This document shows positions 9,125 to 18,053 of a DNA stretch of 45,064 nt, one piece after another (positions within the stretch are counted from its first letter, which is position 1; the number at the start of each line of letters is the position of its first letter). Made by a program: the position numbers and the translations under genes. The notes under the pieces are model-generated. The model saw only the letters and a program-made list of their open reading frames with translations, did not search any database and was not told where the DNA came from. Source of the DNA: Hyphomicrobiales bacterium (GTDB taxonomy: Bacteria; Pseudomonadota; Alphaproteobacteria; Rhizobiales; Beijerinckiaceae). Where the stretch lies: contig JAIXTT010000038.1 in the NCBI GenBank assembly GCA_027483795.1, positions 1-45,064 of the forward strand, given 5' to 3'.

Positions 9125-10554
9125 GCGGACCTCCCGTTGCGGCGCGCCTTCCACTGCTGCTGGAAGGTCTTGCCCTGCGGCGCGGGGAAATCGCGATGGT
9201 CGGTCCAGCCCGAAGCGAAGGGCAGCGACGTGAACCGCCCCTTCGCCTTGCCGAGCCGCGCGAGGCCGCGCATGGCGAGGCCCGTCGCAAGACGATAAAG
9301 CGCCGGGCGCTTGGCGAAGAAGGCCCAGAAGCCGAGCCCCGAGCGGACGGTCGCGGGCGTCAGATGACGCTCGAATTCCCGCTCGCGCCAATGCCGCATC
9401 AGCTTCGGCAGCGGAATGCGCACCGGGCAGACGCTCTCGCAGCGGCCGCAGAAGGTGGAGGCGTTCGGCAGATGGCCGCCCTTGTCGACGCCGATCAGCG
9501 TCGGGGTGAGCACCGCGCCCATCGGGCCGGGATAGACCCAGCCGTAAGCATGGCCGCCGACCGCGTGATAGACGGGGCAGTGGTTCATGCAGGCGCCGCA
9601 GCGGATGCAGCGCAGCATCTCCTGGAATTCGGTGCCGAGCATGGCCGAGCGGCCGTTGTCGAGCAGCACCACGTGATACTCCTCCGGCCCGTCGACGTCG
9701 CCGGGGCGGCGGGGACCGGTGGAGAAGGTCGTGTAGACGCTCATCTCCTGCCCGGTCGCCGAGCGGGCGAGCACGCGCAGGATCTGCGAGGCGTCCTCCA
9801 AGGTCGGCACGACCTTTTCGATCGAGGCGATGACGATATGGATCTTGGGCAGCGTCTGCGTGAGGTCGCCGTTGCCCTCGTTGGTCACGATGATCGACGT
9901 GCCCGTCTCGGCGATCAGGAAATTCGCGCCCGTGATGCCGACGTCGGCGGCGAGGAACTTCTCGCGCAGGATCGTGCGCGCTTCCGTGAGCAGCTGCGTC
10001 GGCTGCGAGAGGTCACGGTTCGGGTCGAGATGGGTGTGATGCTTGCGGAAGTCGCTCTCGACCTGCGTCGCGTTGAGATGCACCGCGGGCGCGATGATGT
10101 GCGACGGGGCCTCGTGGCGCGGCTGGATGATGTATTCGCCGAGATCGGTCTCGACCGCCTGCATCCCCGCCGCCTCGATGGCGTCGTTGAGCGCGATCTC
10201 TTCCGAGATCATCGACTTGCCCTTGGTGACCGTCTTCGCGCCGACGCGTTTGCAGATGCCGACGATCGCCTCGCGCGCTTCGGCGGCGGTGCGGGCCCAA
10301 TGGACCTGCCCGCCCGCCTTCGTCACGGCGTCCTCGTAGCGCTCGAGGTAAAGATCGAGATTTTCGAGCGTATGGTTCTTGATGTCCCGGGCGCTGTCGC
10401 GCAGCGCCTCGAATTCGGGGAGCTTCGCGGCCACCGCGGCGCGGCGCTCGATGAAGTTCTGGCGGACATTGCCGAGCGCCTTCTGAAGCTGGGCGTCGTC
10501 CAGCGCCTTGCGGGCATTGTCCTTGAAACGGGGAGAGGTGGGATGCGCGGTCAT
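9121..10554 (-). CDS. lutB: LutB iron-sulfur lactate utilisation protein
   Basis: LutB, 477 residues, is the central LUD-domain plus ferredoxin-type subunit of the lactate oxidation complex. The N-terminal LUD domain (about 60-290) includes TKGKSMISEEIALNDA and GANFLIAETGTSIIVTNEG. Two [4Fe-4S] motifs follow: CIRCGACMNHCP (about 316-327) and CGRCESVCPV (about 367-376). A C-terminal helical region completes it. It starts 7 bases after the lutA stop and overlaps lutC by 4 bases, so the three genes form one operon transcribed toward lower coordinates. Electrons probably leave through the iron-sulfur chain to the quinone pool; this is inferred from the family. Confidence 0.95.
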   Translation of the reverse strand: MTAHPTSPRFKDNARKALDDAQLQKALGNVRQNFIERRAAVAAKLPEFEALRDSARDIKNHTLENLDLYLERYEDAVTKAGGQVHWARTAAEAREAIVGICKRVGAKTVTKGKSMISEEIALNDAIEAAGMQAVETDLGEYIIQPRHEAPSHIIAPAVHLNATQVESDFRKHHTHLDPNRDLSQPTQLLTEARTILREKFLAADVGITGANFLIAETGTSIIVTNEGNGDLTQTLPKIHIVIASIEKVVPTLEDASQILRVLARSATGQEMSVYTTFSTGPRRPGDVDGPEEYHVVLLDNGRSAMLGTEFQEMLRCIRCGACMNHCPVYHAVGGHAYGWVYPGPMGAVLTPTLIGVDKGGHLPNASTFCGRCESVCPVRIPLPKLMRHWREREFERHLTPATVRSGLGFWAFFAKRPALYRLATGLAMRGLARLGKAKGRFTSLPFASGWTDHRDFPAPQGKTFQQQWKARRNGRSA

Positions 10555-10561
10555 GGCGTCC

Positions 10562-11347
10562 TCACTCGGCCGCTTCGGCGGGAGCGCCGATGGGCGGCGT
10601 GTCGGTCATGCCCGCGAGCACTTCGGCGACGTGGCGGACCTCGACGGTCTTGCCCTCGCGCTGCAGCTTGCCGGCCATGTTCATGAGACAGCCGAGATCG
10701 CCCGCCAGCAGCGTATGCGCGCCGGAGTCGGAGACGTTCTCGGTCTTCTTGGAGACGATCGAGTCGGAGATGTCGCCGTATTTCACGGCGAAGGTGCCGC
10801 CGAAACCGCAGCAGACCTCGTTCTCCTTCATCTCGACCAGCTTCAGCCCTTCCACGGAGGAGAGCAGCATGCGCGGCTGGCTCTTCACGCCGAGCTCGCG
10901 CAGGCCCGAGCAGCTGTCGTGATAGGTGACGTCGCCGGAGAAGGTCGCCTCGACCCCCGTCACGCCCATCACGTCGACGAGAAAGCTCACGAGCTCGTAG
11001 GTCTTGTCGGCGAGCTTCGCGGCGCGGGGCGCGAGATTCGGATCGCCCTGGAACAGTTCCGGATAATGCTTCCGGATCTGCCCGGCGCAGGAGCCCGAGG
11101 GCGCGACCACGTAGTCGAAACGCTCGAAGGCCGCGATGGTCTTCTCGGCGATCGCGCGGGCGTTCGCCCGGTCGCCCGAATTGAAGGCGGGCTGGCCGCA
11201 GCAGGTCTGGCTCGGCACGTCGACGATGCAGCCCGCGTCCTCGAGGAGCTTCACCGCGGCGAAGCCCACGGAGGGGCGCATGAGATCGACGAGACAGGTG
11301 ACGAACAGTCCGACGCGCGGCCGGCGCGTCGCGGATTTCTCGGGCAA
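10562..11347 (-). CDS. lutA: LutA CCG-domain lactate oxidation subunit
   Basis: LutA, 261 residues, contains two CCG domains that bind iron-sulfur or heterodisulfide-type clusters. The first ends in QTCCGQPAFNSGD (about 48-60) and the second in NEVCCGFGGTFAVKYGDIS (about 186-204); VTYHDSCSGLREL is also typical. It is the first gene of lutABC. The start codon is TTG, preceded by GGGAG at good spacing, and no ATG in frame fits better. No lactate permease or GntR regulator lies beside the operon, unlike in many bacteria. Regulation is therefore unclear; 228 bases separate it from the divergent DUF3422 gene and show no obvious operator. Confidence 0.94.
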   Translation of the reverse strand: MPEKSATRRPRVGLFVTCLVDLMRPSVGFAAVKLLEDAGCIVDVPSQTCCGQPAFNSGDRANARAIAEKTIAAFERFDYVVAPSGSCAGQIRKHYPELFQGDPNLAPRAAKLADKTYELVSFLVDVMGVTGVEATFSGDVTYHDSCSGLRELGVKSQPRMLLSSVEGLKLVEMKENEVCCGFGGTFAVKYGDISDSIVSKKTENVSDSGAHTLLAGDLGCLMNMAGKLQREGKTVEVRHVAEVLAGMTDTPPIGAPAEAAE

Positions 11348-11575
11348 GGCGTTCTCCCTCGGATCGGCACGGCCGTCCCGTTGCGTTCCGGACTTTGCAT
11401 GGGCGGGCCGCCCCTTTCAAGCCGCGGCGCTGCGACCGTCCGGCGCGGCGCACCGATTCGTCTCCGCGCCGCATCCGGTCCGATGCCGGCCGCGTATGAA
11501 GAAACGGCGCTTCCGACTTCGCGCGGCGCGCCGGCCTACCGTGCCGCGCGTGCGGAACCGATCGAGGGACACCGG

Positions 11576-12946
11576 ATGAAGCCGAACCTTGCCGAAGAGA
11601 TCCGCGCCGCGGGTCCGTTGTTCACGAGCCATCCGGAGCGCGACCTCGTTCTGGGCGAGGTCCATGCGCGACCCTTCCACGCCGTCGCGGGGCCCGCACG
11701 TCTCCTCCATTTCGCCTTCATGACCGACGGGCCGCAGGCCGCGGCCGACCGCGCGGCGCTGGCGACCTGGTGCACGGCGCGCGGCCGGCCCGCCCCGCTC
11801 GCGGGCGCCAAGCATCACCGCGTGGAATGGCACGACGGCTCGCTGCGCTGGGAGCAGCATTCCGAATTCACCACCTATACATGGCAGTTCGCCGCCGAAA
11901 CGGGCTCGCCCTTCGTCCCGCGCGCGGGAGCGCTGGCGGAGGACATGCGTCGCCTGCCCCAGCCCGGTCCGCATCTCGTCTCGGTCGACCTTCACTACAT
12001 GCCGGAGACGCCCGAGACCGACGCGTCGAAGCCCTTCGACCCGTCGAGCCTCGCGATGGCCTCCGTCAATCGCGGCGGCGCCATGGCGGCCACGGATTAT
12101 CGCGCCGATGCGGACGGCTTCGTCCGCGTGCTCGTGCTCGACCGTTCGCTGACCCCGCCGCGGGCCGGCGCGCTGCTGCAGCGCCTTCTCGAAATCGAGA
12201 CCTATCGCATTCTGGCGCTGCTCGGCCTGCCGCAGACGCAGCGCGTCGCGCCTTCGGTGAAGCGCATCGAGGACGAGCTGACCCGGATCGCCGATGCGAT
12301 GAAGGACAATGACGGCCTCGCGGAGGACCGCGCGCTTCTCGACGACCTCACGGGCCTTGCGGCAGCGCTCGAGGCCGACGTCGCCGCGTCGAGCTACCGT
12401 TTCGGCGCGACCCGCGCCTATGACGGCATCGTCCGGCAGCGCCTCGCCGCCATCGACGAGGAGCCCGTCGAGGGCTGGCCGCCCTTCTCCTCCTTCCTCG
12501 AGCGCCGCATGGCGCCGGCGCTGCGCACCTGCGCGATGCTGGAGGAGCGGCAGACCAATCTCTCGACCAAGCTGGCCCGCGCGGCCAATCTGCTGCGCAC
12601 CCGCGTCGACGTCGAGATCGAGCGGCAGAACCGCGACCTGCTCGCCTCCATGAACGAGCGCACGCGCCTCCAGCTCCGCCTGCAGCAGACCGTCGAAGGC
12701 CTCTCGGTGGCCGCGATCAGCTATTACATCGTCGGGCTCGCCGCCTATCTCTTCAAGGGCGCGAAGGACGCGCGGCTGCTGCCCTTCGATCCGGGGCTCG
12801 CCACCGCCGCCGCCGTGCCGCTGTCGATCCTGCTCGTCGCTCTGGTCGTCCGGCGCACCCGCAAGGGGCACAAGGCCGAGGACGCCGCGGCTCAGGAAGC
12901 GGCCGCCCGCGAGGCCTCCGCGCCGCCGTCGAAGCCGAGACCCTGA
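11576..12946 (+). CDS. DUF3422 family membrane-anchored protein
   Basis: Protein of 456 residues belonging to DUF3422 (COG4949), a family of unknown function common in Proteobacteria. It begins MKPNLAEEIRAAGPLFTSHP and keeps the family stretches HPERDLVLGEVHARPFH and HRVEWHDGSLRWEQHSEFTT near the N-terminus. The middle (about 225-375) is strongly helical. Two membrane segments follow at about 377-394 (AAISYYIVGLAAYLF) and 406-427, then a charged tail. The layout of a soluble domain, long helices and two C-terminal membrane helices recalls CorA topology, but no GMN motif is present, so transport is not claimed. The start at ATG 11576 follows GAGGG. Its last 55 bases overlap the convergent LysR gene. 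Confidence 0.88.
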   Translation: MKPNLAEEIRAAGPLFTSHPERDLVLGEVHARPFHAVAGPARLLHFAFMTDGPQAAADRAALATWCTARGRPAPLAGAKHHRVEWHDGSLRWEQHSEFTTYTWQFAAETGSPFVPRAGALAEDMRRLPQPGPHLVSVDLHYMPETPETDASKPFDPSSLAMASVNRGGAMAATDYRADADGFVRVLVLDRSLTPPRAGALLQRLLEIETYRILALLGLPQTQRVAPSVKRIEDELTRIADAMKDNDGLAEDRALLDDLTGLAAALEADVAASSYRFGATRAYDGIVRQRLAAIDEEPVEGWPPFSSFLERRMAPALRTCAMLEERQTNLSTKLARAANLLRTRVDVEIERQNRDLLASMNERTRLQLRLQQTVEGLSVAAISYYIVGLAAYLFKGAKDARLLPFDPGLATAAAVPLSILLVALVVRRTRKGHKAEDAAAQEAAAREASAPPSKPRP

Positions 12947-13833
12947 TCCCAAGGGGGCGTCGGGCCGTAGATCTCGGCCAGACGATCGATGAACACGCGC
13001 ACCTTCCGCGCGAGATGCCGACGCGACGGATAGACCGCGAACACGCCGACGTTCCGCGAGCCCGCATGGTCGGGCAGGACGCGTTCGAGCCGTCCCGCAC
13101 GAAGCTCCGGGCCGACGTCCCAGGTCGAGCGCAGCGCGATGCCGAGGCCCGCGATGACCGCCTCGCGGACCACCTCGCTCGAATTGGTGCGCAGCGGACC
13201 TTCGACCTTCACCGTCACCGGCCCCTTCGGCCCGTCGAGCCGCCATTGGTCCGTATTGTGGGCGAGGAGCGGATGGCGCGCGAGATCGGCGAGGCTTTTC
13301 GGCCGTCCGTGCCGATCGAGATGCAAGGGCGAGGCGCAGAGCACCCGGCGGCTCTCCGCGAGCCGCCGCGCCACGAGGCTCGAATTCTCCAGATCGCCGA
13401 TCCGCACCGCCATGTCGAACCCGTCCGCCACGATGTCGACGAAGGCGTCGGAGAGCACGAGGTCGATCGTCAGCTCGGGATGTTCGGCGAGAAAGGCCGG
13501 AAGATGCGGCGCGATGTGGAGCCGTCCGAAGGAGGTCGGGGCCGAGACGCGGAGCACGCCCCGGACGGCCGAGGACCCGCTCGAAACCCAGCTCTCCGCC
13601 TCGTCGATGCTCGCGAGGATCGCCACGACCCGCTCATGGAAGCCCTGTCCGACTTCGGTCAAGGCGAGCCGGCGCGTCGTCCGCTGCAAGAGCCGCGTGC
13701 CCAGCCGCTCCTCGAGCCGGCGGATGCGCTTGGACACGACGGCGGGCGAGCAGCCCGCCTCGCGCGCGGCGTTCGACATGGATCCCGCCGCCACGACGCG
13801 CGCGAACATCTCGAAGTCTGAGAAACCGTCCAT
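12892..13833 (-). CDS. LysR-family transcriptional regulator
   Basis: LysR-type regulator of 313 residues. The N-terminal winged helix-turn-helix covers about residues 1-60 (MSNAAREAGCSPAVVSKRIR). A linker helix and a periplasmic-binding-like effector domain (about 90-295) follow, with RVSAPTSFGRLHIAPHLPAF and an AGLGIALRSTWDV stretch. It resembles the AaeR/DsdC-like branch often annotated as LysR of unknown effector. It lies divergent from glcD with a 125-bp gap, so it is a plausible regulator of glcDEF; a hydroxy- or keto-acid effector would fit but is inference. Its C-terminal Ala-rich tail is encoded opposite the end of the DUF3422 gene. Confidence 0.93.
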   Translation of the reverse strand: MDGFSDFEMFARVVAAGSMSNAAREAGCSPAVVSKRIRRLEERLGTRLLQRTTRRLALTEVGQGFHERVVAILASIDEAESWVSSGSSAVRGVLRVSAPTSFGRLHIAPHLPAFLAEHPELTIDLVLSDAFVDIVADGFDMAVRIGDLENSSLVARRLAESRRVLCASPLHLDRHGRPKSLADLARHPLLAHNTDQWRLDGPKGPVTVKVEGPLRTNSSEVVREAVIAGLGIALRSTWDVGPELRAGRLERVLPDHAGSRNVGVFAVYPSRRHLARKVRVFIDRLAEIYGPTPPWDQGLGFDGGAEASRAAAS

Positions 13834-13862
13834 CGGCCGGAGACTTTTTCCCGGTGGGCAAG

Positions 13863-13875
13863 AATGAAGATCATT
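13863..13875. promoter_or_regulatory. dyad in the lysR-glcD intergenic region
   Basis: A perfect dyad AATGA-AGA-TCATT lies 30 bases upstream of the LysR start codon and 84 bases upstream of glcD, in the only AT-rich stretch of the gap. LysR regulators usually bind short interrupted dyads placed like this and repress their own gene while controlling the divergent one. Binding is inferred from position only. Confidence 0.4.
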
Positions 13876-13958
13876 TTGTCGCGATACCCCCGCCGCGTCG
13901 AGTGCGCTATGTTCGGATGCGTCGCCGTGCTGCGCGGCGGCGGGCGGCGGAGGGCATC

Positions 13959-15392
13959 ATGGGCATCGCGTTTCCGACCCCGGACGAGGGGATTCTCGCG
14001 CGGCGCGAGGCGATCACGGCGGGGCTCGCGCGGCTCGTGCCGCCCGGCGGGCTCGTCACCGCGGAGGACGAGCGCCGCGCCTTCGAGACCGACGCCTTCA
14101 CGGCCTATCGCCGCATGCCGCTCGCGGTCGTTCTCCCCTCGACGACCGAGGAGGTCGCGGCGATCATGCGCTTCTGTCACGAACACGGCGTGAAGGTCGT
14201 GCCGCGCGGCGCGGGCACCTCGCTCGCGGGCGGCGCGATCCCGCAGGAGGATGCGGTCGTCCTCGGCGTGTCCAAGATGAACCGCGTGCTCGACGTGAAC
14301 TTCAAGGACCGCACGATGCGGGTCGAGGCGGGGATCACCAATCTCGCCATTTCGAACGCGGTCATGGCGGAGGGCTTCTTCTACGCGCCCGATCCGTCGT
14401 CCCAGCTCGCCTGCACCATCGCGGGCAATATCGGGATGAATTCCGGCGGCGCGCATTGCCTGAAATACGGCGTCACCACCAACAACGTGCTCGGCGTGAA
14501 GATGGTGACGGTCGACGGGACGGTGGTCGAGATCGGCGGCGACGCGCTCGACGCGCCGGGCTACGACCTGCTCGGCCTCGTCGTCGGCTCCGAAGGCCAG
14601 CTCGGCATCGTGACCGAGGCGACCGTCCGCATCCTGCGTGCGGCGGAAGGCGCGCGGCCGGTGCTGTTCGGCTTCGAGACGAGCGAGCAGGCGGGCGCCG
14701 CGGTCGCCGCCATCATCGGCGCGGGCATCATCCCGGTCGCCATGGAATTCATGGACAAGCCCGCCATCGAGATCTGCGAGGCCTTCGCCCATGCGGGCTA
14801 TCCGCTCGACGTCGAGGCGCTGCTGATCATCGAGGTCGAGGGTTCCGACGCCGAGATGGACTTCACCCTCGGCCGCATCGTCGAGATCGCGAAGAAGCAC
14901 GGCGTGAAGACCGTCAAGGAGAGCAAGTCCGCGATGGAAACCGCCGCGATCTGGAAGGGCCGCAAATCGGCCTTCGGCGCGACGGGCCGCGTGGCCGACT
15001 ATATCTGCATGGACGGCACGATCCCGACGGGCCGCCTGCCGGAAGTGCTCCGCCGCATCGACGAGATCGTGAAGGGCTACGGGCTGCGCGTCGCCAACGT
15101 CTTCCATGCGGGCGACGGCAATCTGCATCCCCTCGTGCTTTACGACGTCAACGACCCCGATCAGGCGCACAAGGCCGAGGAGGCCGGCAACGACATCCTC
15201 CGTCTCTGCGTCGAAGTCGGCGGCTGTCTCACGGGCGAGCACGGCGTCGGCATCGAGAAGCGCGATCTGATGAACGTGCAGTTCGATCCGCAGGACCTCG
15301 ACCAGCAGATGCGCGTGCGCGGCGTCTTCGACCGCGCATGGCTTCTGAATCCCGCCAAGGTCTTCCCGCTCGACCGCCGGATCACGGCGTGA
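13959..15392 (+). CDS. glcD: glycolate oxidase subunit GlcD (FAD-linked)
   Basis: GlcD, 477 residues, is the flavin subunit of glycolate oxidase, which converts glycolate to glyoxylate (also D-lactate to pyruvate) and feeds electrons to the respiratory chain with GlcE and GlcF. The PCMH-type FAD domain (about 45-225) has VPRGAGTSLAGGAIPQEDAV and later GYDLLGLVVGSEGQLGIVTE. The C-terminal FAD-oxidase domain ends with GGCLTGEHGVGIEKRDLM. The start at ATG 13959 follows GGAGGG. The frame is open upstream to 13854, but no family similarity is expected there. It heads the glcDEF operon. Confidence 0.94.
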   Translation: MGIAFPTPDEGILARREAITAGLARLVPPGGLVTAEDERRAFETDAFTAYRRMPLAVVLPSTTEEVAAIMRFCHEHGVKVVPRGAGTSLAGGAIPQEDAVVLGVSKMNRVLDVNFKDRTMRVEAGITNLAISNAVMAEGFFYAPDPSSQLACTIAGNIGMNSGGAHCLKYGVTTNNVLGVKMVTVDGTVVEIGGDALDAPGYDLLGLVVGSEGQLGIVTEATVRILRAAEGARPVLFGFETSEQAGAAVAAIIGAGIIPVAMEFMDKPAIEICEAFAHAGYPLDVEALLIIEVEGSDAEMDFTLGRIVEIAKKHGVKTVKESKSAMETAAIWKGRKSAFGATGRVADYICMDGTIPTGRLPEVLRRIDEIVKGYGLRVANVFHAGDGNLHPLVLYDVNDPDQAHKAEEAGNDILRLCVEVGGCLTGEHGVGIEKRDLMNVQFDPQDLDQQMRVRGVFDRAWLLNPAKVFPLDRRITA

Positions 15393-15456
15393 ACGGCTCC
15401 GCCGTCACGCCGTCAGCCCGCGTCCCTCTTTTCCGTCCCTTGGACCCCGATCGCGC

Positions 15457-16644
15457 ATGACCGCCGTTTCCGAGCCGACCACCGAAGCCGAACTCGCCGC
15501 CGCCGTCTCGGAGGCCCGGGCCGCCGGGATGCCGCTCGCCGTCGAAGGGCGCGGCACGAAATCGGGCATCGGCCGCCCGGCGCAGGCGGAGGCGACGCTC
15601 TCGACCGTGAAGCTTTCGGGCATCACGCTCTATGAACCGTCGGAGCTCGTCATCGGCGCGAAGGCGGGCACGCCGCTCGCCGAGATCGAGGCGGCGCTGG
15701 CCGAGAAAGGGCAGATGCTGCCCTTCGAGCCGATCGACTACCGCCCGATCCTCGCGGGCTCGGGCGGCCCGACCATCGGCGGCGTGGCGGCGGGCAATCT
15801 GTCCGGCCCGCGCCGCATCGCGACCGGCGCCTGCCGCGACTCGCTGATCGGCGTGCGCTTCGTCAACGGCCGCGGCGAGATCGTGAAGAACGGCGGGCGC
15901 GTCATGAAGAACGTGACCGGGCTCGATCTCGTCAAGCTGATGGCGGGCTCATGGGGCACGCTCGGCGTGATGTCCGAAGTGATCTTCAAGATCCTTCCCG
16001 TCGCGGAAACGAACGCGACCCTCCTGCTGCACGGGCTCGACGACGCAAGGGCCGTGGAAGCCCTCGCCGCGGGGCTGGGCTCGCCCTTCGAAGTGACGGG
16101 CGCGGCGCATCTGCCCGCCGGCATCGACAGGGTCCCGACCACGCTGCTGCGCATCGAAGGCTTCGCCCCCTCGATCGCCTATCGCAAGGAACGGCTGCGC
16201 GCGCTGCTGAAGCCCTTCGGGGCCGCGGACGTGCTGGAAGGCGAGGCGGCGGCCGATCTCTGGCGGCGCGTGCGCGACGCGGCCTTCCTCGCCGAGCCGC
16301 GCGACAAGGCCGTCTGGCGCGTCTCGATCGCGCCGTCCAAGGCCCCGTCCTTCGTCGAGCGTCTTCAGGCTCTGCGCGACTTCCGCCGCTTCTACGATTG
16401 GGGCGGCGGGCTCGTCTGGATCGCGACGGAGGCGGCGGGCGACGCGGGGAGCGCCGCGATCAGGACCGCGCTCGCGGGCACCGGAGGCCATGCGACGCTG
16501 ATCCGCGCCCCCGCGGAGATCCGCGCCGCGGCCGACGTGTTCGAGCCTCTGCCGCCCGCGCTCAGGACCGTCACGGAAGGGATCAAGACGAGCCTCGATC
16601 CCGACCGCCTTTTCAACCCCGGCCGCATGTATGCGGGGATCTGA
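15457..16644 (+). CDS. glcE: glycolate oxidase subunit GlcE
   Basis: GlcE, 395 residues, is the second FAD-binding subunit of glycolate oxidase. It has the same PCMH fold as GlcD but lacks the long C-terminal oxidase domain. Visible marks are AVEGRGTKSGIGRP near the N-terminus, AGSGGPTIGGVAAGNLSGP (about 104-122) and GGRVMKNVTGLDLVKLMAGS (about 147-166). It follows glcD by 64 bases and precedes glcF by 3 bases, consistent with one operon. Confidence 0.95.
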   Translation: MTAVSEPTTEAELAAAVSEARAAGMPLAVEGRGTKSGIGRPAQAEATLSTVKLSGITLYEPSELVIGAKAGTPLAEIEAALAEKGQMLPFEPIDYRPILAGSGGPTIGGVAAGNLSGPRRIATGACRDSLIGVRFVNGRGEIVKNGGRVMKNVTGLDLVKLMAGSWGTLGVMSEVIFKILPVAETNATLLLHGLDDARAVEALAAGLGSPFEVTGAAHLPAGIDRVPTTLLRIEGFAPSIAYRKERLRALLKPFGAADVLEGEAAADLWRRVRDAAFLAEPRDKAVWRVSIAPSKAPSFVERLQALRDFRRFYDWGGGLVWIATEAAGDAGSAAIRTALAGTGGHATLIRAPAEIRAAADVFEPLPPALRTVTEGIKTSLDPDRLFNPGRMYAGI

Positions 16645-16647
16645 CCC

Positions 16648-17967
16648 ATGCAGACCAATTTCGCTCCCGAACGCCTCGCCGACCCGGCCATGCAGGCGTC
16701 GGAAAAGATCCTGCGGACCTGCGTGCATTGCGGCTTCTGCACCGCGACCTGCCCGACCTATCTGCTGCTCGGCGACGAACTCGATTCGCCGCGCGGGCGG
16801 ATCTATCTCATCAAGGACATGTTCGAGAACGGCCGCCCGGCCACCAAGGAAGTCGTGCAGCATGTCGACCGCTGCCTGTCCTGCCTCTCCTGCATGACCA
16901 CCTGCCCTTCGGGCGTCCATTACATGCACCTCGTCGACCATGCGCGCGCGCATATCGAGGAGACCTATGAGCGGCCCGTCTTCGACCGGTTCCTGCGCCG
17001 CGTCCTCGAGGCGGTGCTGCCCCATCCCGGGCGCTTCCGGCTGGCGGTGCTCGCCGCGGTCCTGAGCAAGCCGCTCGCGCCCGCGCTGCGGAGGATTCCG
17101 GGCATCGGCCGGCGCATCGGGGCGATGATCGATCTCGCACCCCTGACGCTGCCTCCCCGCTCCGTTCTCGAAACGCCGCAGACCGTTCCCGCCGAAGCGC
17201 CCCGCAAGGGACGCGTCGCCGTTCTCGGCGGCTGCGCGCAGCCCGTGCTCGAACCCGGGATCAACGAGGCGGCGGTCCGGCTGCTCGCGCGGATGGGCCT
17301 CGAAGTGGTGGTGCCCGCGGGCGAGGGCTGCTGCGGCGCGCTCGTCCACCATATGGGCCGCGACGAGGCGAGCCATGCCTTCGCCAAGCGGAACATCGAC
17401 GCCTGGACCCGCGAGATCGAGGGCGCGGGGCTCGATGCGATCGTCATCACGGCCTCGGGCTGCGGGACGACGATCAAGGATTACGGCTTCATGTTCCGGA
17501 ACGATCCGGACTATGCCGAAAAGGCCGCCCGCGTCTCGGCGCTCGCCAAGGACGTGACCGAGGTGATCGACGCCTTCGGTCTGCCGGAGATCACCGTCAG
17601 GCCGGGCAAGGTCGTCGCCTATCATTCGGCCTGTTCGATGCAGCACGGGCAGAAGATCACCGATCTGCCGAAGAAACTCCTCGCCGGGGCGGGCTTCGTC
17701 GTCCGCGACGTGCCGGAAGGGCACATCTGCTGCGGATCCGCCGGAACCTACAACATCCTCCAACCGGAGATCGCCGAACGACTGCGCGACAGAAAGATCG
17801 ACAATATCGAGAAGACGCGGCCCGAAATCATCGCCACGGGCAATATCGGATGCATGAAGCAGATCGGCAAAGGACTCGCGCAGCGCGGTCGCGACCTCCC
17901 GATCGTCCATACCGTTGCACTGCTCGACTGGGCGACGGGAGGCCCCGCGCCGGATCTTTCGGACTGA
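16648..17967 (+). CDS. glcF: glycolate oxidase iron-sulfur subunit GlcF
   Basis: GlcF, 439 residues, transfers electrons from the flavin subunits to the membrane. Two [4Fe-4S] motifs are present: CVHCGFCTATCPTYLLLGDE (about 26-45) and CLSCLSCMTTCPSGVHY (about 74-90). Two CCG domains follow, with AGEGCCGALVHHMG (about 223-236) and GHICCGSAGTYNILQPEIAE (about 357-376). It begins 3 bases after the glcE stop. The C-terminal ending DLPIVHTVALLDWATGG is typical. Last enzyme gene of the operon; a small regulator gene follows. Confidence 0.95.
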   Translation: MQTNFAPERLADPAMQASEKILRTCVHCGFCTATCPTYLLLGDELDSPRGRIYLIKDMFENGRPATKEVVQHVDRCLSCLSCMTTCPSGVHYMHLVDHARAHIEETYERPVFDRFLRRVLEAVLPHPGRFRLAVLAAVLSKPLAPALRRIPGIGRRIGAMIDLAPLTLPPRSVLETPQTVPAEAPRKGRVAVLGGCAQPVLEPGINEAAVRLLARMGLEVVVPAGEGCCGALVHHMGRDEASHAFAKRNIDAWTREIEGAGLDAIVITASGCGTTIKDYGFMFRNDPDYAEKAARVSALAKDVTEVIDAFGLPEITVRPGKVVAYHSACSMQHGQKITDLPKKLLAGAGFVVRDVPEGHICCGSAGTYNILQPEIAERLRDRKIDNIEKTRPEIIATGNIGCMKQIGKGLAQRGRDLPIVHTVALLDWATGGPAPDLSD

Positions 17968-17981
17968 TTGTATCCGCAGGG

Positions 17982-18000
17982 AACCTTGTTCGATAAGGTT
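17982..18000. promoter_or_regulatory. AACCTT-N7-AAGGTT dyad downstream of glcF
   Basis: A perfect 6-bp inverted repeat with a 7-base spacer sits 15 bases after the glcF stop and 54 bases before the small winged-helix gene, in AT-rich DNA. It could be an operator for that regulator or a weak hairpin ending glcDEF transcription; no T-run follows. Confidence 0.4.
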
Positions 18001-18053
18001 GTGTACATCGCCGTTTCTTGTTGATATATCTCCTCCGTCTGGGGGGGCGGGTC

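Noticed and set aside
5589-9290. 1233-residue minus-strand open frame
   Set aside because: Antisense to the Pat gene with Arg-rich composition and no domain pattern.
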